A stretch of DNA of 64,000 bases from positions 1,984,001 through 2,048,000 of the forward strand of contig CP069394.1 of assembly GCA_016887485.1 (NCBI GenBank). The letters run 5' to 3'. Made by a program: the position numbers and the translations under genes. Shown in pieces: positions 13,928 through 22,445 of the stretch. Source of the DNA: Chloroflexota bacterium (lineage in GTDB: Bacteria; Chloroflexota; Anaerolineae; Anaerolineales; Anaerolineaceae). The notes beneath the pieces were generated by a model. That model saw only the letters and a list, made by a program, of their open reading frames with translations, had not been told where the DNA came from and did not search any database. The first letter of the stretch is position 1. Each line of letters begins with the position of its first letter.

Positions 13928-15970
13928 CTACCCCATGTGCATCAGGGCAAAGGTCCACATATCGGCAAACTCTTCAATCAGTTTGGCTGTCGGTTTGCCT
14001 GCGCCATGTCCCGCGCGGGTCTCGATCCGGATCACCACAGGCGCTTCACCGGCCTGAGCCTGCTGCAACGCTGCCGTGAATTTGAAGCTGTGCGCCGGGA
14101 AGACCCGGTCGTCATGGTCCCCCGTCATCACCATTGTCGGTGGATAAGCCACGCCTTGGCGGATATTATGCAGGGGTGAATAGGCCAGCAGGGTCTTGAA
14201 TTCAGCTTCCTCATCCGGTGAGCCATAATCCGACACCCAGGCCCAGCCGATGGTGAATTTATGGAAACGCAGCATATCCAGCACACCAACATTAGGCAGC
14301 GCCACACCAAAGAGGTCCGGCCGCTGGGTCAGCACGGCGCCAATCAACAAGCCGCCATTGCTGCGCCCACCCACTACGAGCTTCTCCTTGCGGGTGTAGC
14401 CCCGGTCAATCAGATATTCCGCAGCGGCGATGAAATCATCAAACACATTCTGCTTGTTATGCAGCATCCCGCCTTCATGCCAGGCCCGGCCATATTCGCC
14501 ACCCCCGCGCAACTGTACCTGAGCAAAAATCCCGCCCCGCTCCATCCAGACCAGGTTCGGAACGCTGAAAGACACGGGAATGGGGATATTGAACCCACCG
14601 TAACCATAGAGGTAGGATGGCGTGTCGCCATTGACCACCAAATCCTTGCGGTGACTGATAAACAACGGGATCTGGGTGCCATCCTTGCTTGTGTAAAAGA
14701 CCTGCTCCGTAACATAATCATCGGGGTCAAAGGCCAGATCCGGTTGACGGAAAACGGTCACTTCCCGAGTGGCCAGATCAAAGTGAAAAACCGTGCCAGG
14801 GGTCGTGAAGGATGAGAATTTATAGAACGTCTCGGTGTCATCACTGCGCCCGCCAAAGCCCAGCACAGTACCCGGCCCGGGCAGCGCCAATTCACCATCG
14901 GGCGTGCCGTCCGGCTTGAAGAACTTGACCTCGTTGGCCGCGTCATGCAGGTAGGTGCAGATGAAACGGCCGCCGACATAGTCCACAAATTCCAGCTTAT
15001 CCGCAGCTTCCGGGATGATCTCCACCCAGTCAGCAGGTTCGGGATGTGCCAGGTCAATTGCTACCAGACGCTGCTGGGGGGCGTCCCGATCAGTGCGGAA
15101 ATAGAGCCGGGGGCCGTCATTGCCCACAAAGAGATATTCCGCGTCGAAATCAGGCAGCAATTCCACCACCTCACTCGAAGAGTCGGTCAGGTCAAGGATG
15201 AAATTGGCGTTCTCAGCTGCGGTCCCATGCGAGACATTGATGATCAGATAATGCCCATCTTCACTGACATGGCTCCAAAACAGCCAGCCCTTCTGATCAG
15301 GGCGATCATAGATCAATTTATCCTCAGACTGGTCCGTTCCGAGTTTGTGATAATAGAGTTTGTGGAAATAATTGGCCTGCTTGAGCGCTTCACCTTCTGG
15401 CGCGTCGTAACGGCTGTAGAAGAAGCCCTCGCTCTTGCCATCCCAGCTGGCGCCAGAGAATTTGACCCATTCCACCAGGTCATCCGTATCAATAACATCA
15501 TCCACCCGGCGCACATGCCAGGTTTGCCAGTCCGAACCGGCGTCGGCAATACCGTATGCCAGGTACTGACCATCTGGACTGACAGCCGCACCGGAAAGCG
15601 CCACTGTGCCGTCCTCGGAGAGCGTATTGGGGTCAATCAGGACCTTCGGCTCGTCCTCCAGGCTGTCCATCCAATAGAGCACATCCTGGTTTTGCAGCCC
15701 GTTGTTATAAAAGTAGAAATAGCGACCCGCACGTTTGACCGGCGCAGAGACCTTCTCATAATTCCAGAGCGTCGTCATCCTCTGACGGATCTCCTCCCGC
15801 AGAGGCGAGGAATCCAACAGATCAAATGTCAACTCGTTCTGAGCCTCAATCCACTGACGAAGCTCGTCGCTGTCGAGGTCTTCCATCCAGCGGTATGGGT
15901 CAGGCACCTGCACACCGTGCAGTTCCTCAACATAATCCTCTGCTCGGGTGGGGGGATATTTGATAGGCAT
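13928..15970 (-). CDS. Prolyl oligopeptidase (peptidase family S9A)
   Basis: The enzyme of about 680 residues cleaves short peptides after proline, probably in the cytosol as no signal peptide is seen. The N-terminal part begins MPIKYPPTRAEDYVEELHG, then VPDPYRWMED, the usual opening of S9A enzymes, and forms the beta-propeller. The C-terminal hydrolase domain carries nucleophile Ser537 in GGRSNGG, the acid in TGDHDDRV and the base in RAGHGAGKP. The ATG at 15970 has a GGAG site upstream; an upstream in-frame extension lacks support. It lies 28 bp after the exonuclease gene on the same strand and may be cotranscribed with it. Confidence 0.95.
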   Translation of the reverse strand: MPIKYPPTRAEDYVEELHGVQVPDPYRWMEDLDSDELRQWIEAQNELTFDLLDSSPLREEIRQRMTTLWNYEKVSAPVKRAGRYFYFYNNGLQNQDVLYWMDSLEDEPKVLIDPNTLSEDGTVALSGAAVSPDGQYLAYGIADAGSDWQTWHVRRVDDVIDTDDLVEWVKFSGASWDGKSEGFFYSRYDAPEGEALKQANYFHKLYYHKLGTDQSEDKLIYDRPDQKGWLFWSHVSEDGHYLIINVSHGTAAENANFILDLTDSSSEVVELLPDFDAEYLFVGNDGPRLYFRTDRDAPQQRLVAIDLAHPEPADWVEIIPEAADKLEFVDYVGGRFICTYLHDAANEVKFFKPDGTPDGELALPGPGTVLGFGGRSDDTETFYKFSSFTTPGTVFHFDLATREVTVFRQPDLAFDPDDYVTEQVFYTSKDGTQIPLFISHRKDLVVNGDTPSYLYGYGGFNIPIPVSFSVPNLVWMERGGIFAQVQLRGGGEYGRAWHEGGMLHNKQNVFDDFIAAAEYLIDRGYTRKEKLVVGGRSNGGLLIGAVLTQRPDLFGVALPNVGVLDMLRFHKFTIGWAWVSDYGSPDEEAEFKTLLAYSPLHNIRQGVAYPPTMVMTGDHDDRVFPAHSFKFTAALQQAQAGEAPVVIRIETRAGHGAGKPTAKLIEEFADMWTFALMHMG

Positions 15971-15998
15971 TTTTCTCTCCAGGGGAAATAAGATCAGG

Positions 15999-16568
15999 TT
16001 AACTGTAATTCGCCATATAGCGGAAGAGTTCCGCCGTGAGCAGGGCATCGTCCACCGCGCGGTGAGAGTTGGGCAGTGGGATGCCGCTAGCTGCGCCGGC
16101 AGCCTCCAATTTATGCAGCCGGTAGCCCCGGCTGCGCGTGCTCAGTTCGCCATAAAAGGCAGCATAGAGCTTCATCACACAAAAGAAATGCCTGTCATCC
16201 AGCGGCCAATCCAGCCAGTAGCGTTCATGGGTCTGCTTCATCATCCGCAGGTCAAATTCGGCGTTATACATCCCCACCAACCGGCCTTTCAAAACAGGCT
16301 CCATCTCTTCCCAGGCATCTTTCCAGGAAGGCGCATCCGCCACCATTTCCTCGGTGATGTGATGCACGGCTACTGAATCAGGGGGAATCGGGATGGCCGG
16401 TTTGAAGAGTGATTTATAGAGCGTCTTGCCGTGCAGGTCCACCACGCCGATCTCGATCACCACGTCTTTGTGCGTGAAACCGGTGGTCTCGGTGTCAATG
16501 AACACAGGATCATAAGCCAGAATCTGTTTGGCTCGTTCGACGACTTTGGGACTGGCTTTTGGGAACAT
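15999..16568 (-). CDS. DEDDh 3'-5' exonuclease (DnaQ/epsilon-like)
   Basis: The 189-residue protein is a stand-alone exonuclease domain of the DnaQ type. The metal ligands are visible in order: FIDTETTG (Asp and Glu), NAEFDLRMM (Asp), and HRAVDDALLT with the catalytic His and last Asp, which places it in the DEDDh group. It could proofread, trim DNA ends or act on RNA; without a polymerase partner nearby the substrate is open. An AAGGA ribosome binding site precedes the start. The prolyl oligopeptidase gene follows closely. Confidence 0.9.
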   Translation of the reverse strand: MFPKASPKVVERAKQILAYDPVFIDTETTGFTHKDVVIEIGVVDLHGKTLYKSLFKPAIPIPPDSVAVHHITEEMVADAPSWKDAWEEMEPVLKGRLVGMYNAEFDLRMMKQTHERYWLDWPLDDRHFFCVMKLYAAFYGELSTRSRGYRLHKLEAAGAASGIPLPNSHRAVDDALLTAELFRYMANYS

Positions 16569-16746
16569 AGGGAATCCTTAAAAAATCAGAGCTAAGTTCT
16601 GGAAGTTTACCATATTTGGATAAGGGAAATCCAATGCCAGGGGATGGGATCAAGTATTGTTTTGTGGAAAGCGGCAACAAAACCTCAGAATAAAGGGAGG
16701 GAGCAAGAGGAAAAAACAGCAAAGGGGCGTTTAAATAGATCAAATC

Positions 16747-17070
16747 GTAGGTCACGCTTCCAGCGTGACAATCATGACATGATGGCAAACGGAATTATAT
16801 AAAAAGGACCCCTTCATTAAGCCTTCCTCCTATGGGGAAGGTGGCAAATAGTGCCAGAGAAGAGGAAAAAATCTCACCTCATCAGTCTGCTACGCAGACA
16901 GCTTCCCCTCAAGGGGAAGCCTAAAGTGTTTTATCGAACATTTATCTAAGCCTTCCCCTGAAGCGAAGCGGAACACCCGAAGTGCTGCCGGAGGGCGCAG
17001 GAACAGACCCCTACCCCCTGCTTCGCAGGTTCCCTTCCCCTTTCAAGGGGAAGGGCCAGGGATGGGGTTA
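16747..17070. repeat. Intergenic repeat block upstream of the exonuclease gene
   Basis: The 502-base gap holds no gene. It contains a half GTAGGTCACGCTTCCAGCGTGAC element (16747-16769), a CTTCCCCTCAAGGGGAAGC element with the flank CAGTCTGCTACGCAGACAG (16871-16920), and a longer unit with GAACACCCGAAGTGCTGCCG, CCCCTACCCCCTGCTTCGCA and AAGGGCCAGGGATGGGGTTA that reaches the next stop codon. Confidence 0.7.
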
Positions 17071-17439
17071 TTATTCCGAAAGTTTTATCCTGATCTCCTC
17101 CAAAACAGTTGAGACCTTTTTCATCACCTGCTCATTCGTGAATCGAATTACACCATAACCCATCTGGACCAATACCTCTTCCCGGAATCCATCATACTCG
17201 GTTTGAGCTGCATGAATACCCCCATCAATCTCAATAATCAACTTCGCTTCTGGACAGTAAAAATCAACGATAAACGTATGAATAATATGCTGCCTGCGGA
17301 ATCGAAAACCATCCATCTGCTTTTTTCGCAGGACCTCCCATAACAAGGCCTCAGTCTCTGTGGGATTCCTCCGCATCTTTCTGGCTGCTTCAATTAATCT
17401 TTCTCTGGTTTCTCTAGAAATTTGCTCGTTTCTATCCAC
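17071..17439 (-). CDS. DUF559 family endonuclease-like protein
   Basis: The 122-residue protein is a DUF559 member, related to Vsr and other PD-(D/E)XK nucleases. Typical segments are RRNPTETEALLWEVLRKKQ, FRFRRQHIIHTFIVDFYCPE and the catalytic core LIIEIDGGIH, followed by GYGVIRFTNEQV. Function in the cell is not established for the family. The gene sits between two direct copies of the CCCCTACCCCCTGCTTCGCA repeat, which suggests it moved in with them. Confidence 0.85.
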   Translation of the reverse strand: MDRNEQISRETRERLIEAARKMRRNPTETEALLWEVLRKKQMDGFRFRRQHIIHTFIVDFYCPEAKLIIEIDGGIHAAQTEYDGFREEVLVQMGYGVIRFTNEQVMKKVSTVLEEIRIKLSE

Positions 17440-17543
17440 TTCTACCCCCGCACAGAATTTTACCTAATTCCATTTTACACCCCCCAACGACACCATAGAT
17501 TTCACTAGACATTGTTTGATATTAAGAAGGTTATCTGTCAATC

Positions 17544-17646
17544 TCAACCCCTACCCCCTGCTTCGCAGGTTCCCTTCTCTGGAGCAAAGCGAAACACCCG
17601 AAGTCCTGACGGAGGGCGCAGGGGAAGGGCCAGGGATGGGGTTAGA
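17544..17646. repeat. Second copy of the repeat that borders the DUF559 gene
   Basis: This unit has the same blocks as 16975-17070: CCCCTACCCCCTGCTTCGCA, GAAACACCCGAAGTCCTGAC and AAGGGCCAGGGATGGGGTTA, in the same orientation with the first two blocks exchanged in order. Confidence 0.75.
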
Positions 17647-17651
17647 ACCCC

Positions 17652-18266
17652 CTACGTCACGCCCACACCCTGCAGAAACTGATACACCGCAAACCCTGCC
17701 AGGGCAACCGCCGCAATAAGCAGTAACACCCGGCGCACCTTGTCCCCCATCTGGCGCACAAACGAAAAAAGGACAATCAACACGATATTGGTCAGGATGA
17801 AAACACCATAAAACGCCCCCAGATAACCTACGCCCCACCAGGGCGAGACCTGCCAGGCTTCGATCAGGTTTGGTCCGTTGATCAGGCTCCAAAAGAGCCA
17901 GGGACCGGGCGAAATCAGGTTCATGGCGGTCGCCTTGACCAGGGTCTGAAATCCGCCTGCATCCGCCAGCTCCTCGACACCGGTGTAATCACGATAGGCG
18001 CGGTAGGAATCCCAGGCCAGATAGAGCAGGAACAGCGCCCCACCGATCTGCAGCACCCGCACAAAACCAGCCGAGACGCTGTTGAGGATCAACAGAACCA
18101 GCAGGATCACCGGCCCGTCGCTGACCACAGGAGCGAAGACCGCGGGCAGCGCTTTCTTCCAGCCGCCTTTGACGGCATAGGAGAGAAGCAGCGCTTGAAA
18201 CGGCCCGGGGGTGACCCCCGCAGAAAAGCCGATGGTGGCCGCGGAAAGGAGAATGGGAAATAACAT
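17652..18266 (-). CDS. LysE/RhtB family amino-acid exporter
   Basis: The protein of about 204 residues is an integral membrane exporter with six predicted helices. The N-terminal signature SAGVTPGPFQALLLSYAVKGG matches the LysE/RhtB family, and a later AMNLISPGPWLFWSLING segment is also typical. The family exports amino acids or their analogues; which one is not readable. The start at 18266 begins the first membrane helix. It has no clear ribosome binding site, and upstream codons run into a dispersed repeat, so the start is tentative. Confidence 0.88.
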   Translation of the reverse strand: MLFPILLSAATIGFSAGVTPGPFQALLLSYAVKGGWKKALPAVFAPVVSDGPVILLVLLILNSVSAGFVRVLQIGGALFLLYLAWDSYRAYRDYTGVEELADAGGFQTLVKATAMNLISPGPWLFWSLINGPNLIEAWQVSPWWGVGYLGAFYGVFILTNIVLIVLFSFVRQMGDKVRRVLLLIAAVALAGFAVYQFLQGVGVT

Positions 18267-18293
18267 GGAAGGAATTATAGACGAACAACCAAC

Positions 18294-18386
18294 AATCTTG
18301 TCATTGCGAGCTTGCGAAGCAATCCTAAATGCTCCCATCGCTAAGATTGCTTCGTCGTCCCTCTGGGACTTCCTCGCAATGACAAG
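18294..18386. repeat. Dispersed GTCATTGCGAGC repeat
   Basis: The element reads TTGTCATTGCGAGCTTGCGA, GCAATC, then an inverted arm with GATTGCTTCGTCGTCCCTC, CCTCGCAATGACAA. It is one of four such elements in the window (also 19262-19401, 25468-25745 and 27141-27290). Confidence 0.75.
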
Positions 18387-18502
18387 ATGAATTGTCTTCG
18401 GTTCACCGATAAGAATCGGTTAAAATTTCTATGGATGCATTCCATATTTCATCCCGGTGGGTTGGCAACCCACCCTACAAGCCAAATCTTCACGGAGGAG
18501 AC

Positions 18503-19126
18503 ATGAACCAACCTGAACTGACCGACCAAGCCCTGGCGATCCTGCGCTCGGGGGAGAACTTCCAATGGGTCATCATCACGCTGCTGGCGCTGGTGATCTA
18601 CGTCTATACCAATGAGTATCAAAAGGGCAACTTCAAGGGCATTGCAGCCGGCCTGGCGCTCTATGGCGTGCACTGGTTTTATGAGATCGGCAACGCCCTG
18701 ATCCAGCACTTCAGCGGTCATGCCCTCTGGACCGTCCCAACCGGCGCCAGCTTCCTGATCCTGATCGGCGTAGGAATTGAGCTGAGCTTCATGTTTGCGA
18801 TAGCCGGTATCGTGCTCAGCAAACTGCTGCCCGAAGACCCCAAGGCCAAGATCCTGGGCATCAACAACCGGATCGTGATGGCCGTGGCTAATGCCGCCCT
18901 GTTCTCGATCATCGAGATCTTCCTGGCCAGGACGCCCGCTTTCCACTGGGTCTACTCCTGGTGGGGCGCTTTCCCGGTCTTCATCACCACCTACATCCCC
19001 TTCTTTGTAGTCTCCTTCCTGGCCTATGACTGGAAGCCCAAAACCCAGCGCTGGGTGATCGGCTCACTCTTCGCAGTGGATGCCCTGATGATGGTAGTGT
19101 TCGCCGGGATTTTGCACTGGATTTAA
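18503..19126 (+). CDS. Conserved-looking multi-pass membrane protein, unknown function
   Basis: The protein of about 207 residues has six to seven hydrophobic segments (for example FQWVIITLLALVIYVYTNE, GASFLILIGVGIELSFMFA and YIPFFVVSFLAYDW). No signal peptide, enzyme motif or transporter signature is recognised. ATG 18503 is chosen because GGAGGAG lies just upstream; an in-frame ATG at 18431 lies in a poorer context. The gene stands alone, flanked by dispersed repeats on both sides. Confidence 0.75.
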   Translation: MNQPELTDQALAILRSGENFQWVIITLLALVIYVYTNEYQKGNFKGIAAGLALYGVHWFYEIGNALIQHFSGHALWTVPTGASFLILIGVGIELSFMFAIAGIVLSKLLPEDPKAKILGINNRIVMAVANAALFSIIEIFLARTPAFHWVYSWWGAFPVFITTYIPFFVVSFLAYDWKPKTQRWVIGSLFAVDALMMVVFAGILHWI

Positions 19127-19147
19127 GAAACCTGAGGGTCTTTTTAG

Positions 19148-19401
19148 GTGCGCTCTGCAGTGAGCGCACCTTCGTTAACAAATTGAAAAAGTCACGTAAT
19201 GCATCTCTACCGCTCACGTGACTTTTTAATGTCACGCACGAAACATGACCGACAATTATAAAATTTGTCATTGCGAGGAAGTCCCACGGGACGACGAAGC
19301 AATCTCTCTTCATCCTAGCGGATTTATCGTGTTTTGGTCATTTCAAAAATACAAGAAATTGAGAGATTGCCACGCCCCAATCGGGGCTCGCAATGACAAA
19401 A
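19148..19401. repeat. Three kinds of dispersed repeats between a membrane protein gene and recJ
   Basis: A short AGGTGCGCTCTGCAGTGAGC hairpin (19147-19171) may terminate the upstream plus-strand gene. A GTCACGTAATGC...CACGTGAC element follows (19189-19225). A long GTCATTGCGAGGAAGTC element with inverted end (19266-19400) abuts the recJ stop codon. Confidence 0.7.
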
Positions 19402-21126
19402 TCACTCCGCCGCCTTGATCTCCTTCACATTCAGCTGCAGCGTACTGCGGCCGTTGAACTCATTAATTTCAAAGCGAAAGGCGATATCTATCTTCTCAGG
19501 CATCTCCGCCATCCAGTAACCCTGGCGGAACGCGATCGCGTCATAGCTATAATTTCCAGCCGCAAGGTACAGCTTAAGGTGGCTTTTCTCACGACCCACC
19601 GTCCGCGCACTGCGCACGGTCAGGTTACGGGAGACAAAGATCGGTTCGGGGTTTTCTCGCCCGGTGGGTTCCAATTTATGCAGGTCTTCCAATATTCCGG
19701 GGACAAATTGCGGAGCGAGCCCTTCCAGCTTGATCTCGCGGTCAATGATCAGCTCCGGCAGCAGCTCCATCTCGCTCAGCTGCTCTGCCACGATTTTGCG
19801 CATCTTTTCCAGCAGTGCATCCACATTCTCATTCCGTACGGTGAAACCGGCAGCGGCCGCATGCCCACCGTGGCGGACCAGCAAATCCGCACATTGATCC
19901 AGCGCCTGGGTGATGTGGAACTCGGGGATCGAGCGGCAGGACGCCACGGTGAATTCCTCTCCCATATGCGCCACAATTGACGGGCGGTAATAGGATTCCA
20001 CCAGCCGGGAAGCTGCCAACCCAACCACGCCTTCATTAAAGCGGGGATCAGCCGCAAAGAACAGCATCGCGTCCGGGTTCTCGGTGAGAACCCGCTCCGC
20101 GGCCAGCTCACGGATTTCAGCGGTCATATCCTGGCGTTCGCTGTTGACCGTGTCCAACTGCTGGGCTAGCTGACCCGCCTCAAACGGACTTTTGGTCACC
20201 AAAAGCTCAAATGCAATCTGTGCCGATTCCAGCCGTCCCGCGGCGTTCAGGCGCGGTCCTAACTGGAAACCGAGGTTACCTGCATTACATTTGGATAGAT
20301 CCACCCGGGCAACCTGCGCCAGCGAATAAAGTCCCTGGCGCGGTGTCTTGCGAATCTTGGCCAGGCCCTGCCGGACGAGCATCCGGTTCTCGCCCTTGAG
20401 CGGCGCCAAATCCACCACCGTACCCAGGGCCACCAGATCCACCCAATCCTCCGCGTCCAGGCCCGTCACCGGATACTTTGCCAGATAAGCCTGCGCCAGC
20501 TTATAAGCCAGACCCACCCCGGCCAGATATTTTTCTGGATAGACATCATCAGCCTGTTTGGGGTCAATCACTGCCATAGCCGGGGGAAGTTCCGAGCCTG
20601 GATGGTGATGGTCACTGATGATCACATCCATCCCCAGCTCATTCGCCAGGTCAACCTCACCCACAGCCCGCACACCACAGTCCACGGTGATCACCAGGGC
20701 AACGCCTTCTCCCGCCAGCGTGCGCATGGCCTCATCATTCAGACCATAACCCTCATCAAACCGGTCGGGAATATACGGGCGTACTTCCACGCCCAACCCG
20801 GTCAGGAATTCCACCATCAGTGCGGTTGAGGTGACGCCATCCACATCATAATCTCCATAAACAACAACCTTCTCGCCGCCAACCGCGGCCTGATGCAGCC
20901 GCTCCACTGCCGCTTCCATCCCCTTCAGCAGGAAGGGGTCCCGGTCAAAGGGAACCCGGCCCTCAATGAACGCTGCCGCCGCTTCGGCGTCCTGATAGCC
21001 GCGGTTATAGAGCAGCTGTCGCAGCAGTGGCGAAAATTCACTGAGTTCCTGGGAAATGTCATTGGGTATTGGGTAATGAACCCGCCAGCGTTTTGGCAGG
21101 GGGCGATATTCAGCTTCGTTTGACAT
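19402..21126 (-). CDS. recJ: Single-stranded-DNA exonuclease RecJ
   Basis: The 574-residue enzyme degrades ssDNA 5' to 3' in recombination and mismatch repair. The DHH-superfamily motifs are in place: GDYDVDGVTS at 91-100, ITVDCGV near 147-152 and SDHHHPG at 171-177. The C-terminal DHHA1 domain (HGGHAAAAGFTV) and the OB-fold end follow. Length matches RecJ of other bacteria. The gene is followed immediately by a dispersed repeat, and the methylase gene diverges from its 5' side. Confidence 0.95.
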   Translation of the reverse strand: MSNEAEYRPLPKRWRVHYPIPNDISQELSEFSPLLRQLLYNRGYQDAEAAAAFIEGRVPFDRDPFLLKGMEAAVERLHQAAVGGEKVVVYGDYDVDGVTSTALMVEFLTGLGVEVRPYIPDRFDEGYGLNDEAMRTLAGEGVALVITVDCGVRAVGEVDLANELGMDVIISDHHHPGSELPPAMAVIDPKQADDVYPEKYLAGVGLAYKLAQAYLAKYPVTGLDAEDWVDLVALGTVVDLAPLKGENRMLVRQGLAKIRKTPRQGLYSLAQVARVDLSKCNAGNLGFQLGPRLNAAGRLESAQIAFELLVTKSPFEAGQLAQQLDTVNSERQDMTAEIRELAAERVLTENPDAMLFFAADPRFNEGVVGLAASRLVESYYRPSIVAHMGEEFTVASCRSIPEFHITQALDQCADLLVRHGGHAAAAGFTVRNENVDALLEKMRKIVAEQLSEMELLPELIIDREIKLEGLAPQFVPGILEDLHKLEPTGRENPEPIFVSRNLTVRSARTVGREKSHLKLYLAAGNYSYDAIAFRQGYWMAEMPEKIDIAFRFEINEFNGRSTLQLNVKEIKAAE

Positions 21127-21279
21127 AAAACGGCTTTCTAATGGTCAGGTTGGAACGTATTGTAGAGGGATTATAACCGATGGACGCGAGGGTATTTCCC
21201 CGGCAGTTTCCATTTTCTCCCTCGTTCCTCCACAATTCACCCCCAAAAGCGCTTAAAAGCCGTTAAAATAAGAACACTT

Positions 21280-22404
21280 ATGACACAAATCAACCCCTCC
21301 CTCCCACTGGATCAGGTTCTGGTAGGCGACTGCCGGCAGATCCTGGCAGATCTGCCTGAAGACTCCGTTGACCTGATTTTTGCCGACCCGCCCTACAACC
21401 TCCAGTTGGAGGGGGAACTTTGGCGCCCCAACCTGACCAAAGTGGATGCCGTGGATGATGATTGGGACCAGTTCGAGAGTTTCAATCAATATGACCAGTT
21501 CACCCGCGAATGGCTCACGGCCTGCCGGCGCGTGCTTAAACCCACCGGAACCCTGTGGGTGATCGGTTCCTACCATAACATCTACCGGGTCGGGAAAATC
21601 CTGCAGGACCTCCAGTTCTGGGTCCTGAATGATGTGGTCTGGGTCAAAGCCAACCCCATGCCTAATTTCCGCGGCGTGCGTTATACCAACGCCCACGAGA
21701 CCATGCTTTGGGTGCAAAAGGAAAAAGGCGCCAAGTATACATTCAACTACCACGCCATGAAGGGCCTGAACGATGACCTTCAGATGCGCTCGGATTGGTA
21801 TTTTCCGATCTGCACGGGTGGCGAAAGGCTGCGGGATGAGAACGGTGAAAAAGCACACCCCACTCAGAAGCCGGAAGCCCTGCTCTACCGGGTCATCATG
21901 TCCAGCTCCAACCTTGGCGATGTGGTCCTGGACCCCTTCTTCGGCACAGGCACTACCGGCGCTGTGGCGCGCAAGCTCCACCGGCATTTCATCGGGATTG
22001 AGGTAGATGAAAAGTACGCCCGCCTTGCCAGGCAGCGCGTTCACGAAGTGGTACAACTGGAATTTGACCCGCCGATCTATGTCACGCCCAACCCGCGTCA
22101 CCGTGCCCGGATTCCCTTCGGCCGTCTGGTGGAAGATGGCCTGCTCAGCCCCGGTCAGTTGCTTTATTACGGCACGGAAGGCGATGTGACCGCCCAGGTG
22201 CTGGCCGATGGCCAGCTGAAATACAATGGACACCGCGGTTCAATCCATAAGATCGCCAAGGAAATCCGCAGCGGCCCGGGTAACGGGTGGAAGCTCTGGT
22301 ACTACTGGGACGAAGCAGCCCAACAACGGAAATCAATCGATGCCCTGCGGGAAATCGTCCGCCAGGAAGCATCTCAAGAAATTAAACCGGCAGGGGCAGT
22401 CTGA
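21280..22404 (+). CDS. CcrM-type adenine-N6 DNA methyltransferase
   Basis: The 374-residue enzyme is a beta-class methyltransferase. The catalytic motif IV DPPYNLQL starts at residue 36. The AdoMet motif I DPFFGTGTTG lies at 218-227, after the HPTQKPEALL block. The last ~100 residues (GRLVEDGLLSPGQLLYY to HRGSIHKIAKEI and GNGWKLWYYW) form the RAMA domain found in CcrM. CcrM enzymes methylate GANTC; that target is inferred here. No restriction endonuclease gene is adjacent, so it is probably a solitary, housekeeping or regulatory methylase. Confidence 0.93.
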   Translation: MTQINPSLPLDQVLVGDCRQILADLPEDSVDLIFADPPYNLQLEGELWRPNLTKVDAVDDDWDQFESFNQYDQFTREWLTACRRVLKPTGTLWVIGSYHNIYRVGKILQDLQFWVLNDVVWVKANPMPNFRGVRYTNAHETMLWVQKEKGAKYTFNYHAMKGLNDDLQMRSDWYFPICTGGERLRDENGEKAHPTQKPEALLYRVIMSSSNLGDVVLDPFFGTGTTGAVARKLHRHFIGIEVDEKYARLARQRVHEVVQLEFDPPIYVTPNPRHRARIPFGRLVEDGLLSPGQLLYYGTEGDVTAQVLADGQLKYNGHRGSIHKIAKEIRSGPGNGWKLWYYWDEAAQQRKSIDALREIVRQEASQEIKPAGAV

Positions 22405-22445
22405 ACTATTCGCCTGAACCGGAAATAATCAAAAGGAAAGAAACA

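Noticed and set aside
14945-15991. Plus-strand open frame of 348 codons opposite the prolyl oligopeptidase gene
   Set aside because: Antisense shadow of a well-recognised enzyme; no ribosome binding site or family match.
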